Part shown: piece by piece, positions 48,451 to 61,889 of the stretch
How the letters are laid out: every line of letters begins with the position of its first letter
Position numbering within the stretch: position 1 is the first letter of the stretch
Source: Kappaphycus alvarezii
Lineage: Eukaryota; Rhodophyta; Florideophyceae; Gigartinales; Solieriaceae
DNA: 64,000 bases
Direction of reading: 5' to 3'
Assembly: GCA_002205965.3 (NCBI GenBank)
Contig: NADL03000478.1
Location: 1,761,001 to 1,825,000, forward strand
Program-made: the position numbers and the translations under genes
Notes under the pieces: model-generated
What the model saw: only the letters and a program-made list of their open reading frames with translations
Told to the model about the DNA's origin: nothing
Database searches by the model: none

Positions 48451-51340
48451 GCCTGGCAAATATGTAAAGCACTAACAAAGACCTCACCACGACACAACAA
48501 CTGAATGGACCAGAGCCAAGATTTGTGGCCATCCCACACAGCAAGAGAATCACACAACTACTAACACCCCAATATGGCCAGTTTTGGGATTTTTCCTTTA
48601 CTCGACCATTTTTTACTGCAGTGTAGTTGGTCTAGTAGTACTAATGTTTTGCGACTTCGACCACAGTGAAAGCCTCGGAGGAAGGCGAGTGGTCCCGCAA
48701 GTTGGGTGTTTGGTAGTGATCCTTCTTTTAGAGCGTTTGACTTCGCTCTCAACCCTACTACTTAATCCGTCCCTCGACTTCCTCTACCCCCTTTGCCCTT
48801 TTGGTCGTAGTAAGTTTGCTCACTCCTAGAACTTACCGCGGGGCACGTATGCCTCGCATATACAAGTAGTGGTGGCCACGACCATCCTACTTCAAGCCGA
48901 TTCACACTGTCAGTGATAGAGTTTGGCTAAAAAGGCAACTTTGTCTATCGAACGAGCGACAGATGGCTTAATTGCACGCAAAGAACACTTTATCTTTATT
49001 CACTATTACTTTAGTCATATTCTGACAAGGGTTACGCGGCATTTACCTCGAGATGGCCACACATGAATAGTTTTTGCATATGTACGAAGTCCTTCATGAT
49101 CTCTAAAATTTGCTACGTGGCCCAATATGCCTGCGTAGTTGAATTTTAAAGGGCGTAACCCTCGAATTTTTAGCACAGTTGCATACAGTAACTGTGAATG
49201 GATACTTAAGGGCCCAATTGTACAATATTCAAACTTTTTGTTGAAATATGTCAGTTTTATTGATATCATATGGTAATTCGAAGTTCTGGAGGACCATTTT
49301 GTGATTTTAAAAGAATTGTAGACTGCTAACTCGACTGTGAATAATGGAAAAGTAGTCAAAAATTCCAACAAAGCAAGATGAAAATCCCAATTCATCGGCA
49401 CAATTCTTTCTGTAACATAGCACAGTTTAGTGGAATTTGGCAACTTCTTTTACTTCCAACTAAAACAGGAGCCTTGTTTCACCCCGCTTTTCTTTGGAAT
49501 CATGTCTTCTATGGTTTCTCCTTGAAACCATATAATGCGTTTTCAATATCCAGCGGATCCAGGAAAGGTCATAATTAGCGATAGAATCGTGTTGGTACTA
49601 TGAGATTAAATAATATTCTGATCCTTGTGATGTAGCATTGCTAAATTGCTAAAAAGCATACTGGTGGAAGAATATCACCCCTCCTTTATTTTCTTGGTAT
49701 GATATCCTCTAGTGGGACAAGGCCTGTCTCTGTTATTTCAGTGAAGATGTCGCGTTGCGCAGTCTTAACACCTTAAAACTGGCTTAGCATATGATCATGA
49801 TTTATAATAAGGCGAAAATTCTGCAGAGGTTTGTTAAATGGCAATTTTATCGTAAAGAAATGAATTATTTCTACCTATAGTGTCCAAATTCTTGAAATGG
49901 AAGCTACCTATTCTCGTCTAGTGGGACCTGCTTGGTTTCAAAACTCTATTACTTAAAAAAGTTCTAGCAAGTGGTCCCGAAATTTACATGGTTGCTGGGA
50001 TTCCATAAAAAAATACAAAGCGCAAAATGGTTCCGAATACATCATAGAGAGTCATCTGAAGTTACAAAATGGAACAAAGAGTCTGTTATATTCCCTTTTT
50101 ATGTCTCTCATTATTGTCTCAATATTTTTTGCTTAGCAGACGACCTAGTCGTTTTTCGCCACTAAAACGTGATTCGTTGCTTACATACCCAATAGTCGTT
50201 GACAATGGTCAAGTTTTTAGGGATTTTTTGTGCAATGGTATAGATTCAACTTTCAGAAAGGCTCTTTTGGGGGTAAAGCTAGCCCAGCTTCGTTTTATCG
50301 CATCCCAAAAATACGTTGTGCCGCAAGATGCGAGCACTTTGAAAAGAAGTGCGTTAGTTCTACTGGTGGATAGGTTTCGCTCGGTAATAAAGTAACCGCT
50401 GAAGAGCACAAAATACTCGCTTTTTTGAAAACTACGATCTCAAAAACCGGATCAGTAACCCTATTTTTTTATCGCATCTTTCCGGGTAAAAATATTTTTC
50501 GGAATTCATCGATGCTTTTTGGGCTGTCTATGGAATTGAAGTAAAACTTCTCATACATATGTATTAGCATTATTTGTTTGCTTATCTAGGCTATGTAATT
50601 TATATTAAGGTTTCCACATGGTACTAGCACTGACTGAAAAATCACAACATGGCCCCACTCTCAGTGTTTTGTAACTATAAAATATTCAAAAATGGTTTCT
50701 TTAGTCTTCTGTATAATACAGTGTAGCTATAAACATATGTATTCCTTAAACATGGCGTATTTGCAGCGCAAAGATAACTTCTTATATGTACCAAATACGC
50801 AGTATCAGACTGTTATTGTTTTCAAGATCAAATTAGTCTTAATTTAACCGTTACTAACCTCTGGGGTAGGATCCCGAACACCTTTACCATTTTCTGTCTT
50901 CTCTGTTATTTAAGGAGAGGAAGAGATATTGCTACGGAACCGCAAGGCTCTTACATTTTTGTTATATCACCACCTTATTGAATAGCTTCAATGATTGGGA
51001 TCTAGTTTCCACCGGATGGACCAGCGGCTCGTCAAGCGAAACTGTTACAAATCGTTGTCCAGATCTAGGTAAAACATCAGTAAAGGCAGATAGGAAGCAA
51101 ACGTAACTTGTATATGAGCTATTTAGAGCTTTCTAGAAACTTTACTACTATTCACAGATACAAAATGCTTTTTAGTCTGAGGAGTACCACTTTGCCCCTG
51201 TATTTGTGAATAAGGCGGAAAGGACGTCGAGTCACCGCTTCACAGGGATTGTTTCCCAACTATTTAGTCAGGTCCCTGCGAACCAATATCGAGAGCGCTG
51301 GTTAATGTTTTTCTTCAGCAGTGTGGGAAAAATGTTTCGA

Positions 51341-51400
51341 TTTAGCTACATTCTCAGTAATTCAGTTACATTCTGAGTGATTCAGTTACATTCTGAGTGA
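51341..51400. repeat. three-copy 20-bp tandem repeat
   Basis: Units TTTAGCTACATTCTCAGTAA (51341), TTCAGTTACATTCTGAGTGA (51361) and the identical TTCAGTTACATTCTGAGTGA (51381). The last two match perfectly; the first differs at five sites. A short minisatellite. Confidence 0.9.
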
Positions 51401-54400
51401 TTTACGTTCTTTTTTGATACGACTCCATAAGTCATAAGTCGGGTAACTTCTCTGACTTAGTTGATCTTCAGATACATTCGATTGTGTTGTGCTGTTGAAT
51501 GATCCAGTAGGATCCTTAGATATCAAGTATTGAGATTTCGTATCCTTTAGTGTATCACAAAGAATTGCAAAGGGGTATGAGATCATCTTTACTCTTTTCA
51601 TGAGCTAAATGCCGATTTGCGTAGCTGACGCTGTAATTTCCCATCGATTAAATCATTAACTGGTAAGTCTGGGTCCCCAATCTGTACGCTCTTTTACTAC
51701 TCAAATAGAATTGCCACCTAATGTATATTTTTAATTCTGAGTCGCAAAGTTCTGTCTGACTTATCTTTAATGGTCTTTGCGCTTTTAAACATTCATCTTC
51801 GGGTTTCAAATATATAATTCAAGTTCTATTTAAAAATCGCTCCTTCTTGCTTGGATGATTATAATCCATCTCAAGTGACCCTAATCTCTAAAAGGAAAGC
51901 AGAATGGGATTCCGGCTTGGCTTTAGCTCAAACTAATTTTGAGCCGCTGCATGGCGAACTTTTTTGTTTAAGCCACTAGCTACAGAAGCATTGAGCTATT
52001 CCCAGTTACTACAAGACTGGTAAAAAAGATTCAGGGGCCAAAAAAGGTTTCATTGGGAGTCTCTTTCCCTGAAAATGGTTCTGCGGATGATAGCTCGCCG
52101 TAAGTAGGTTACAAGCTGTGGATATAGCGTATGAATACAGAGCACTTGTTCTGAAGAATATTTAGCTAACAGACTGGACTCTTCATTCAGATCGCAAGTA
52201 TATGGGGCTAAAGTATCCGAGCAATGAATTTTCAGGGAATTCTTTTGTGGACGTTATTTCGGTCATATCTCATGTTGGACCTATTCAAAAAAGCTTCAAA
52301 ATAGAGCTTGGATTATGAGTGCATATTGAAATCTATTTTTAATCCTGTGGAAGTGGAAACATACCGTAGTTCAACAAGAAAAATTAAGTGCAATCTAGAC
52401 TGAGAACAGTTTACGGGAACTTTCGTGCTTACTGCTGTAAACGTGTCTTTTTTCGTAGCCGTAAAACTGTTTCACGGGTTTGAGACTTCCTGAGACATTC
52501 TCTGCGTTAGTAAAGTACGTTGAAGCGATATGTAAATTACCATACCTCCATGGAGATTGGTAATATTTTTTTTTGGGGGGAACAATATTAAAACTATCGA
52601 CCGCAGCAATGGTCTTAGATTATTTTGTACTAGCCCATAGATCTTGTAATACAGAACAATCGGACTATTTTTTCTTTCATAACTTAGTGAGCTTGACGTT
52701 CCTCAGTGTGGAAGGAATTGTTCACAAGAGGAAATGCTCTTTTCCTGTCATCGTAGAATCTACTCGTCAGAGCGGGTCAAGCCCTGGTGCTGGCACAGTT
52801 AAAGGGGATTTATTCAATCTCCAGAACAATGAGGGGTCCGCTTCCGAGTGCCTTCGTTCGAAGACAATAAGTTGATTTTTTGTATTGAAGCGAAGGTATA
52901 TTTGGTTTATAAAGGACTCGGGATAAGTCAATGTACGAAAAATTCTCGAAGAACTGAGGAGAGTTCCGCAGCTCCGATTAAGAGAAACTGTGAGTACCGG
53001 TCTCCAGAGAACGCAGTCTTGTCATCTTTTTACAACTGCTACATGACATCTGCTCTTCTATGTATCATATTTCTTCTCAATAAAGTAAAAGCTGCATGAA
53101 GTTTACCTTCGAAAGCACCAAAAGGCCTGTTGTGTTGACTAATGTCATCGGCAAGCACATTGACCATCATTTGTGGAGAGCTAATCTAAGCATATATATA
53201 AAGAAAGGCATTTGCGCTGCCCAGAAGACTGCGAGCCATTCATTCTCAATCATGTTTTAACAGCTTGAAACAGTGACCTATTACAGGTCACTTAAATAGT
53301 ACCAAAAGTATATCCTTGAGATAGAACATAACTATATTATCCCTCAAACGCATCCATGTCCACTGAACAAGGAAAAGGGCGCTTCGTTTATCTCAATATA
53401 AACTGCTATATTAGTGAAAACTAAATGTTTAAATGAGATCAGAGTCGAGCTCTGGGAATTGGGAGGTATTTTACTATTTTGAAAATTTTGTTAAGACCAG
53501 CTGCCACTCATAAAAAGTTCGAGATCAATATTCAACATGCGTTCCAAAGACCAAGGAAACTTTTCAGGTAATTGTACCTCTGGGGTAGTTTGATACCCAA
53601 AACCACTTCAACACTCTTCCAAGAAAACTCTGATTTGCCCAGCCTTATTACATCACGATGGTAGGTCCCGAAGATTTTAAACCATGTACAATTCATTAAT
53701 CTCAGAGAAGCACCAGAAATTTTAATGCTGCGAGTAACTTCCCTACGCGACCGATATGTTTCTCGATGATCTTGGGAAAGATTATAGTAATCAGTTTATA
53801 TTAAAATTGTTAAATATGTGCCGAGCCAAGAATATGTCAAAAGTATACTTGGCGGTTTGTGGGATTTTCTAAACCGCCAAAGGAATCCGACAGAACTGTT
53901 AGCGTCCCTTGAGGGAGGATTCATAAGTATTTTCCTTTTCCGAGTCTCATACAGATATGTCCTGAAACTGCAGCTATATTTTATTGTGTGGCGGTGAATA
54001 CTGGCGACCTATCCAATAAATCTATGAGCTCATCAATAATCGCTGTAAATATATCTGTACTGGTCGTTGATAGAGTTGAATTTGAGGTAATTACCGAATA
54101 ATTGCTTGCTTACATCTTGTCTCGGTACTATTTCGACTTGGCTCGTGAATTCTCACTGAGCGGTCCTAATCAATTCATCATGGAGCAATCGCTACATTTT
54201 CATCCCAACCTTGTCGTTCTTGATTTCTTACGACAATGATGTGATCTCAACAGACAAATCAAAGTAACAATTCTATAAATTGTTTATTCGGTCGGATGTT
54301 GACAGCATCTTTCGATCACATGGCCTCGTTTCTGGAAAGAATTAATCTTTACTTATTATAAAAGGTGGATAGGACGGGATTTACCAATTCCTCTACACCC

Positions 54401-56560
54401 TATCTTCTCATTTTCTGGTTCCAAATAAGCACTCACAAATGAATATCTTTTTTGTTGATAGGGGTAAAATTTCGAGTATATGGTTTACCTCGGTTAACAC
54501 AGCTGTATTAGTGACTTCCAAACCGTTAGCATTTGAAAAGTTTCCATTTGTTTGCCAAATTCTGAAATGAAATCAGTTTTCTGCATCTGTTTTGACTTTC
54601 ACTTTCATGACGGCGGGTGATACGGACGAATTGCTATATCATGGGCATTGTGGCGTCATTTTATTCCGTAAAAGCGTAGAGACGCGCAGATCTAAAGTAT
54701 GCGCCTGGTTAATGAGGTGAGAAAGAATAATGTTAGAATACTGTATCCCTGGTACCAAGAAGTTTATTTGAGTACTTTTTAAAGTAACCTACCTTGTAGG
54801 CAATATCTGTAAAAAAGCCACTGCTCTCTGGAGATATTTTGCCATGTACACCTATTTTTGAAAAGTGCCGTGTAATGCACTTAAAAGAGCTGCTTCCCTC
54901 CAACATATTTCAAAAACTATACTGTTCATCCCCATTTCGAATATCTGGTCCTCTTTTTAAACCAAAGGTTGAAAACTATGAGAAAATACATTTTAATGGC
55001 TCCTTTTGAGCTTTTTTGTTATATATTAAACTACGGGAACGCGTCACCGCCCTCAATCGACTAGAAAAGGTAGAGACGCCTCGTTCGGAATTTTTGGTGG
55101 TTTTTGATTTCATCGATCAATTTATCGATCATGCGTATGGTGGAAAACATGTGTAAAAAACCCTATTACGACAGAATTGGAAGTAAGTCTTCTTCTCATT
55201 GTTCTACTAAGTTCAAAGTTATCTTCAAAATTTTCTCTCGCTTCTCCGGAAAGTATTTATAGTGGTAGAATAAGGGCAGCTTTATCGTTAAAGGAATTAT
55301 TGTTGCGCATTTTTTACTTTGTTTTAAATACTGTGAAGTCACAGAAGAGATCACTTACATCAAATTCTCGGGCCCTAAGCATGTACTTTAGATAATTGTC
55401 TTTTTTCTATTATTGGTGCTCAAACAACTATCGAGAACCTGTCCGTTCTTGCGCAACGCATATCTGCGATAAGAGCGCACCGGAGCAACTTTTCGGTATA
55501 TCGGTTGGATCTCTCTGATAACTGCCTATCTTGTACATACACAGCTTTACTGACATGGAGCTGGTTTGCGCTCCCTACTATGCTTCAGTTTCGATAAATA
55601 CTCCAATACAGCCTTTCACGTCCTTTTCTCCAGATATTTTGGAACTAGTTACTTACTTTCCCATTGGAGTAAGTTAAAGTGTTCTACAGTCTTCCAACTA
55701 CCCATTAAATTGTATCTAACTTAGTCAAGGACAATTTAGTCTCGAACTCACTTGCGTGAGACCTGTCCATTGATCCCTTTGTACTGGGCCCCATCCTGTT
55801 ATCTTAGAGTGGTATCTGAGGTGGATAATCATTAAAATTTGATAACTCTAGTTCTAGGTCTTCTATTAATATTCCTCAACTAACTTTTTCTCGAGCCATG
55901 AGTCAGTGATTGATGAAAAATATTAGCGTTTGCTGGTGTTCTATTTTCCTTGCAGGAATCGACTAACAATTCATGGCAAAAAGTATGAAATAGTCTTTAA
56001 TTCTTTATTTTTCTTCTAAAGCGCTAGCTAGAAGTCAAAACGTAATCTTTGAATTTTAACTAAAAACTTGATACTATGAAGCAAAGCACTAGAGGATCCA
56101 GAACTTAAGTAAATTTATCAGTTAAAGGAACGACAAGTGATCCAAAATAAATAGAAGTTGGCGCGATTACAATCGAATCCTATGAAATAACCTAGGTTTG
56201 GTATACTTAAAACTTTTCTTCTACGGGGGTACGTCCAAGCTGACAATATTGATATATTGGGAAAAAGATCCGTCATTACCTGATGATGGGATTGTAAATT
56301 AATTATATCTTCCTAGCTCATTAAAAAAATAGGAATCCTCACTTAATGAGATCGTATACCTTTTTGAGCCTATTCTGTCCGAATCAGGAGATTCTTGAAA
56401 ACCCAAGTGCAAAAACAATGAAAAGAAATCTTCTGGTGTGTACCACATTCATTAGTTTAAAAATTACCTTTAAAGTATATTAAACGCTTGCAGTAAAATA
56501 AGCGTGATAAGTGCACAGCTCCAATTAGTTTTTTTTTAAATATACACTTCAACGGGAGAC

Positions 56561-56586
56561 TAATACCGGCCTGTAATACCGGCCTG
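56561..56586. repeat. perfect 13-bp tandem duplication
   Basis: TAATACCGGCCTG occurs twice without a gap (56561-56573 and 56574-56586). It is a GC-richer island in AT-rich surroundings. Confidence 0.9.
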
Positions 56587-58319
56587 TTGGACAGCCACGT
56601 AAGTAACAGAATGTAAAGACGGTATATTGCGCTCAAAAAGAAAATACGGACTCCCCACCTTACTTTAGGAAGATTTGGAGAGATAATTGGGGAGTAGTAG
56701 AAGGGGTGACCTTTTCTTTAGGGTACAAGATTCTTCTCCGGAAAAAAACCGAAAGTTTTAAAAAATGTATAACTAATGTGGTCAGCTGTGTCTACTATGT
56801 AACTATAATAATATTTTTTCTTAAAAAGAATGCTAAGAAGTCTAGATGAAATAAGTACTTTCCAAACTGGCTCAACAGTCGCACAAATAACTACAGACGA
56901 CACAAACTACCCCTAAACTACTGCGGTCCTCTGTTTCCCTGTTCATGGAACTATTATGGACTCAATGACTTCAGTATGGCTTTTTATGAGGCTTTTCATG
57001 GTAACGAAACTGTATTTTCTATTTTTACACACTTCCTGCTTATTATTAATGCAGCATGAAGTACAGTAAATGTGGAATAAAAGAGGATAAAGTCAATTTA
57101 TAGCCCTTGAGCAATGGTCTCAATAAATGGATGCTGCATGAGACGTTACACAAGTGTTCTGGAGTGGAAATACGTATTTTGGTACATCGTGAAGTATGGT
57201 CACGCGCAAAAAAGACGAGTTCCCACAACTGAAAGTCTATTCATACTAAATTCATGTATCCTACCAGAAACCTTAACTAAAAGTTCTCAATGAAAATATG
57301 AACCTTCTTCAACAAAATATGTAAGGAGACCTTCATTGCAACCAGTAGTACGAACTAGCACGTCATATAGGCGAAGCAGCTGCTGGTAACTATGAACAAT
57401 ATTACAATAAAATATTCCATCCTAAAATCTTCCATACCGAGATGATTGGCCAATGAACCATTTTATTGGCCTAATTATTGGTCAAAATCAAGCTTTTGAC
57501 GTACATAGACTAAATTATAACCAAATAAAGCATTAAAATGATAAAATTACTATGGAGTTCGAACATACAGAATTCAAAAAGCTAAGGGCCGTTCAACTCA
57601 CCAAGTTTCCCTTGCAAAACGACCCAACGCTGCCAATCTAGTTTATTTGCATGCTCATAGAGGAATAGTAAACTTACATGAACATGTTGTCAGTTAGTGA
57701 TTCATAAATAAACATTTAATGTAACATATACAATCTCTTTCATTGACGCTCGCAGTAACTCGATACCAAGATGAGTGCCTCGTATCATAGTTTATAACTA
57801 CACAAATATCAGTATGACTCTCAATCAGTATTGTAACGTAAAACTTATTTATTTCAAAGTGCAATAATCTTGGCTATCAAGAGAAGCAGTTGAAAATGTT
57901 TGAAAATATATCTTGAATTTTTCCAGCATGTCGAACCGATTTTTTTGCGCATCTTCGAAATTTTCTTTTTCATGGAGCCAGAAATTAAACAAAGAAAGTG
58001 AAGGGAATAGAATTATTTTCCCTGCAAAATTTCTTTGTTATGGAAAATATTGAAGAAACCACCTTGCGGTAGGAAGTGGTACTGGATTGATAGCATTTCC
58101 CATTAATTTCATATTAGTGCCTCATTTTTGAAATTATCTGACTTCGCGCGGTTTTTTGAGTACAAGTATTTGTTATAAAATTGTGCCCACTGGTCACTTC
58201 ATGTGACAACCGAATCGCGCAACTTAAGTTTCAATTTCATAGAATGCCAAAGTGTCAATGGAACGTAAAACAAGTGTTGTATTGTACCTATTCAGTAATA
58301 AATGATAATGGTGTCAAGA

Positions 58320-58690
58320 TAGGTGTACGACAAACAAATATGGGAGACTTATCTAAATTGTTAACTGGTTTTCCTATTGATGAATCCACGCCGATTCAAA
58401 GCATTTTACCCGGATTTATTTTAATTTTAACACCTTTATTTTTCAAACTAAGTTCTGTTCCATTTCATAAATGGTCTCCAGATGTATATGAAGGTTCACC
58501 TACTTCTATTACAGCTTTTTTTCCAATAATGCCGAAGTTATGTGTACTAGCTTTATTATATAGATTTTTAATATTTAGCTTTTATGACTTTATTAATTAT
58601 TGATACGGTTTGATACTTATATCTGTTTTTATTTCTATCCTTATAGGAACTTTAAGTGCTTTTAAGCAATCAAGATGGAAAAGAATGTAC
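58320..58690 (+). pseudogene. nad2: mitochondrial nad2 fragment (probable nuclear insertion)
   Basis: The frame reads QTNMGDLSKLLTGF, ILPGFILILTPLFFKLSSVP, FHKWSPDVYEGSPTSITAFF, PIMPKLCVLALLYRF and, after a TGA at 58601-58603, YGLILISVFISILIGTLSAF followed by KQSRWKRM. FK(L)....PFH.W.PDVYEG.P and G..SA..Q...KR are hallmarks of NADH dehydrogenase subunit 2, a proton-pumping membrane subunit of complex I. The fragment covers roughly the middle of the protein, has no start or end, and stops matching at 58690, where the family has the AYSSI block. Surroundings show no other mitochondrial gene, so it is most likely a NUMT. TGA read as Trp keeps the frame; a later TGG-to-TGA change is the alternative. 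Confidence 0.85.
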
Positions 58691-59123
58691 TTTGGCACCT
58701 TAAGATCTTTCAATCATTTCTAAGTATCAATACTGATGACCAGGTAAAGATTAAGCGCTTTTTCAATCCCAAAATACTGAGAGGTTATGTGAACTTCCAA
58801 CCACTAGATTTGAAAATAGATGCATCAAAAAAATGAAACTTTTGTTTTCAAATATTTTAGGTATTAAATTAATTTGTTTAAAGCAATATATTTATATGAG
58901 ACTCTAATAATCCTCATTACTGTAAGCAAAAAATATTGAACTTTTATACAACTGTCTAAACATTAGAATGGAAATATGTAATACTTCTTAAGCTATACTA
59001 GAAATAAATTTATATTCGCAAAAACAACAAATCACTGCCTGTCGGTGAACGCATCAAATCTGGTACTACTATAATTACAGTACGGAATCGAGTGCTGACA
59101 GGTTGGTCCACAGGTTCATGGCA
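58691..59123. other. unassigned AT-rich spacer
   Basis: Lies between the nad2 fragment and the solo LTR. Stops in all frames; no further mitochondrial gene or repeat recognised. Confidence 0.4.
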
Positions 59124-59655
59124 GTTGTACAGTAGCCGGCTGTAAACAGTACACGGCAATGGTAAGCTAGCGCATTTTCTGCCAGATTGCATGACACTCG
59201 AGCAGTGAAGAATGGTAATTCAACATGGTGGGGAATGGAGAAGAGCACGAACGGACGCAGCCCACAGTTCGTAAGCATATTTATAGTTCTCTTTCACTCT
59301 CGATCGTAATTTCGGCCCTGTCAGTGCAAAGTCGAGAGCGGGAAGCTGGCGCGATATGAAAGGTCACGCGGAATAGAGGCCGGTATATATATTATCTTAT
59401 CGCATGAAGGGGTCGAGGAGGAGAAAGAAAAGGGTAGCTCGACCTTTGCATACTCAGTTAACAGCTAGGGTGCACTGTGGTTAGAGAAAACACGTCAGCC
59501 TTTGGACTCCAGTTATCTACTTGGTCCCTCACTCTCTATTGCCGAAATCTGTCACACCATTTCAAATTCTTTTTGCAAGGCCCTCGTATCTATGCTTCGC
59601 CACGGTTTCGAAGTCAAACTCGATGCGCTAACGTTGTATTAGCTTTAGTTTAACA
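59124..59655 (+). repeat. solo LTR of the Gypsy-3 family
   Basis: Aligns in direct orientation with the Gypsy-3 LTR at 61890-62383. Shared blocks are GTACAGTAGC.G near the start, GCATGACACTCGAGCAGT, GGAGAAGA.C.CGA.CGG.CGC, TCAGT.AA..CTAG.GTGC, CACGTCAGCC versus CACGCCAGCG, and the end GCTAACG...TTTAACA. No gag follows within 2.2 kb, so it is a solo LTR or an isolated end. The copies are moderately diverged. Confidence 0.7.
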
Positions 59656-61889
59656 TCCCTACCCATGTTCTCTTCCGTTTATGAGTTTAGATAAGAGATA
59701 TTGATCGCTAAAAGAGCACCCGAAACATCTAAACGGAATCTCTATATTTCAAACTCAAGGTTTAACACCCTTTTGCATCTATTTCACCCCATACAATTTC
59801 ACGGAGTAAAGTCTATGAAATTATTAAAAATTTTTTTCATTAAAAGATTGGTATTTAGACAAAAAAGAACGATTAAAGCTAATATTAAGAAACATTTCGA
59901 TACTTAGGAAACTAAATTGCGTCCATTAGCTTGAATTGCAGGCGTTGTGGAAATCTTTTATTATAAAATGAAGTATTTTTGAAGCCGATGCAAGCAGAAA
60001 ATACATGCTTTGTCCACTCCCGAAGAATTAGATGTGACGCACTTGATTGATTATGTCATTCAGCACATTTCAAAAGAATATAAAGTTCGATTTAAGTAAA
60101 AGGAAGTAACTACAAATCGTAGATAATTGGCAAAAAGAGATTAAGTTTCAAGATTTTTTTGTGGTACTGAAATTTTAAATCTCCAAAAAAACCTTTTAAC
60201 ACGAGTCGAAAAGTTCCCCCAATTAATCTATGATATTATCTGAAAATATAAGCTGCCTCTCCATCTGCATGTGAGACAGAACGAACTCGATTTCCCGGAA
60301 ACATTCAAGAAAGCTTGGGTAACAAAAAAAAGGTCGTGAAAGAACTACTTTCAGATCTTTGTAGTAATTTTTTTAGTCTATAACGCCTCAGAGTAATTAT
60401 TTAACGATGTTCCGAGCTAACGACCTCACTATTCACTGCGCTACACTCCTTACGCTGGAAAGTTTATTTATATCTAGCAAATATGTTTGAAAACTGCTAA
60501 AAGTTTTTGATTTTGATAGAAATATGACTGATGCTATTAACTTAGTTGATGAGAGCTGCAAATATTCGTAAAAAGGATTCATATTTCTTCAATGAGCTGC
60601 AGAGTATAATATTGAATTTTACCCAAACGACTGAGTATTTAAAACACTGAGTAGCGCACTGCTTTTGGAGAGAGTATTTTTTTCTATATTATAAGCTGAG
60701 TATGAAACTGTATTCAGTAATGATTACCATTGAGCTTTTTGTAGAAAAAAGTATTGATATCCAAATTATATGAAGGATTCTAGGTTTAATCGCTCCTGGG
60801 TTTGTATTAAGTATAAGAATGGCTTTTATAAACCTTGAGTGCCTATAAGAGTAATACAGGATGCGTAAATCATTCTGGACTTTTTTGCTCCTTCTATTCC
60901 AAGAAATACGCAAATGAGCACTATACAGGGGTCTTATTCTCGCACTGAGTTTTTTTGCTACATAGTTTTACCAAAACCACACATCTCTACGATGTGATCA
61001 AAAATTGAATTAAAATAGTGTTAAATTGTCTATTCAGTAGTAAACAGCGGAATTTTAATACAAAAGCTCCAAACATAGTAGCATATGTTCTGGAAGTCTT
61101 ATCTGGATTTGGAGCTTACGATCATCTAGTCATTGGAGCTTTTTAGTAATAAGAGGCGTGCAGGAAGAATAAAACACAATTTGAGTACCAAATATTAGTT
61201 ACAAGTTTGCATTGCTGCCGATTACAGGGAATTTGAAAATGTTAGATTGACCATTACATATATTTCAGTATTCATTTTATATTGTTACCGAAGTTCTTCC
61301 ATATCTGACTATTATGTTAATGTTCTCTATAAATTTCTTCGGGTGTTCTCTTAAACGAAAAGATGGAGTTCAAATTCTTTCTAGTTGTCATAAATCGTAA
61401 AGGGGAGGTTTGGCTCTAAAAAGGTAAAGTTTTCTCGAAAACGGGAATAAATCAAGAAACCAAACAAAACCAAGTTATTTCTCGAAAAAAGTTGGTCCTC
61501 TTTTTCCAAATAGTCGTACACAAGCACGCAGGTCTTTCCCCTCATAATGGTGTGATTTTTGTAAAATTTTTATTCTTGTTTAATTCCTTTCGTTGTGTCA
61601 CATATTCAATGAAAGATGAGAGTCCAATTTGTGTCCACCGCAAAATTGAATACTGATTCGCTCCTCATTACTAGTTTTATAAACTAGTATATCCAACTTA
61701 TTCCGTTATTTCAGTAACCTATATTTACGAGATCCGTTCCGTTGATACTACTTGAGAAATTTTTGTAGCATCTGAAGAATACGGATGTAAGGTTTTACTT
61801 AAAAAATGTCATTGAACGTGTCGTACGTCTTTTTTTCTACGGCTATCGGCCCATCAAATAGTCAACAAGTCTGTCAATATATTCATTGC
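59656..61889. other. AT-rich spacer between the two Gypsy-3-family LTRs
   Basis: About 2.2 kb without gag, pol or other motif. Open frames plus 59701-59907 and minus 60689-60913 are Lys/Ile/Phe-rich and look like chance. Confidence 0.45.

Larger units (their letters stand above)
48451..58319. other. mostly AT-rich region without recognised genes
   Basis: The first 500 bases are moderately GC-rich and may still belong to Gypsy-2 flanks. After that, stops are frequent in all frames. Two frames stand out only by length and composition: minus 49443-49015 (142 codons) and plus 50069-50395 (108 codons; its second half, LLGVKLAQLRFIASQKYVVP, looks protein-like and follows a pyrimidine-rich stretch ending TTGCTTAG that could be a 3' splice site). 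Neither has a known motif. Others (plus 52573-52875, plus 55177-55395) start at non-ATG codons. No RNA gene seen. Confidence 0.45.

Noticed and set aside
49015..49443. 142-codon minus-strand open frame
   Set aside because: No known motif, no supporting neighbour or repeat, AT-biased composition; it could be chance.
53460..53500. GGGAGGTATTTTACT, identical to part of the Gypsy-1 LTR
   Set aside because: Similarity stops after about 15 bases, too short to call a solo LTR.
58181..58603. nad2 as a functional gene starting at 58181
   Set aside because: The first 45 codons do not match nad2, there is no start or C-terminus, and a TGA interrupts it under the standard code.
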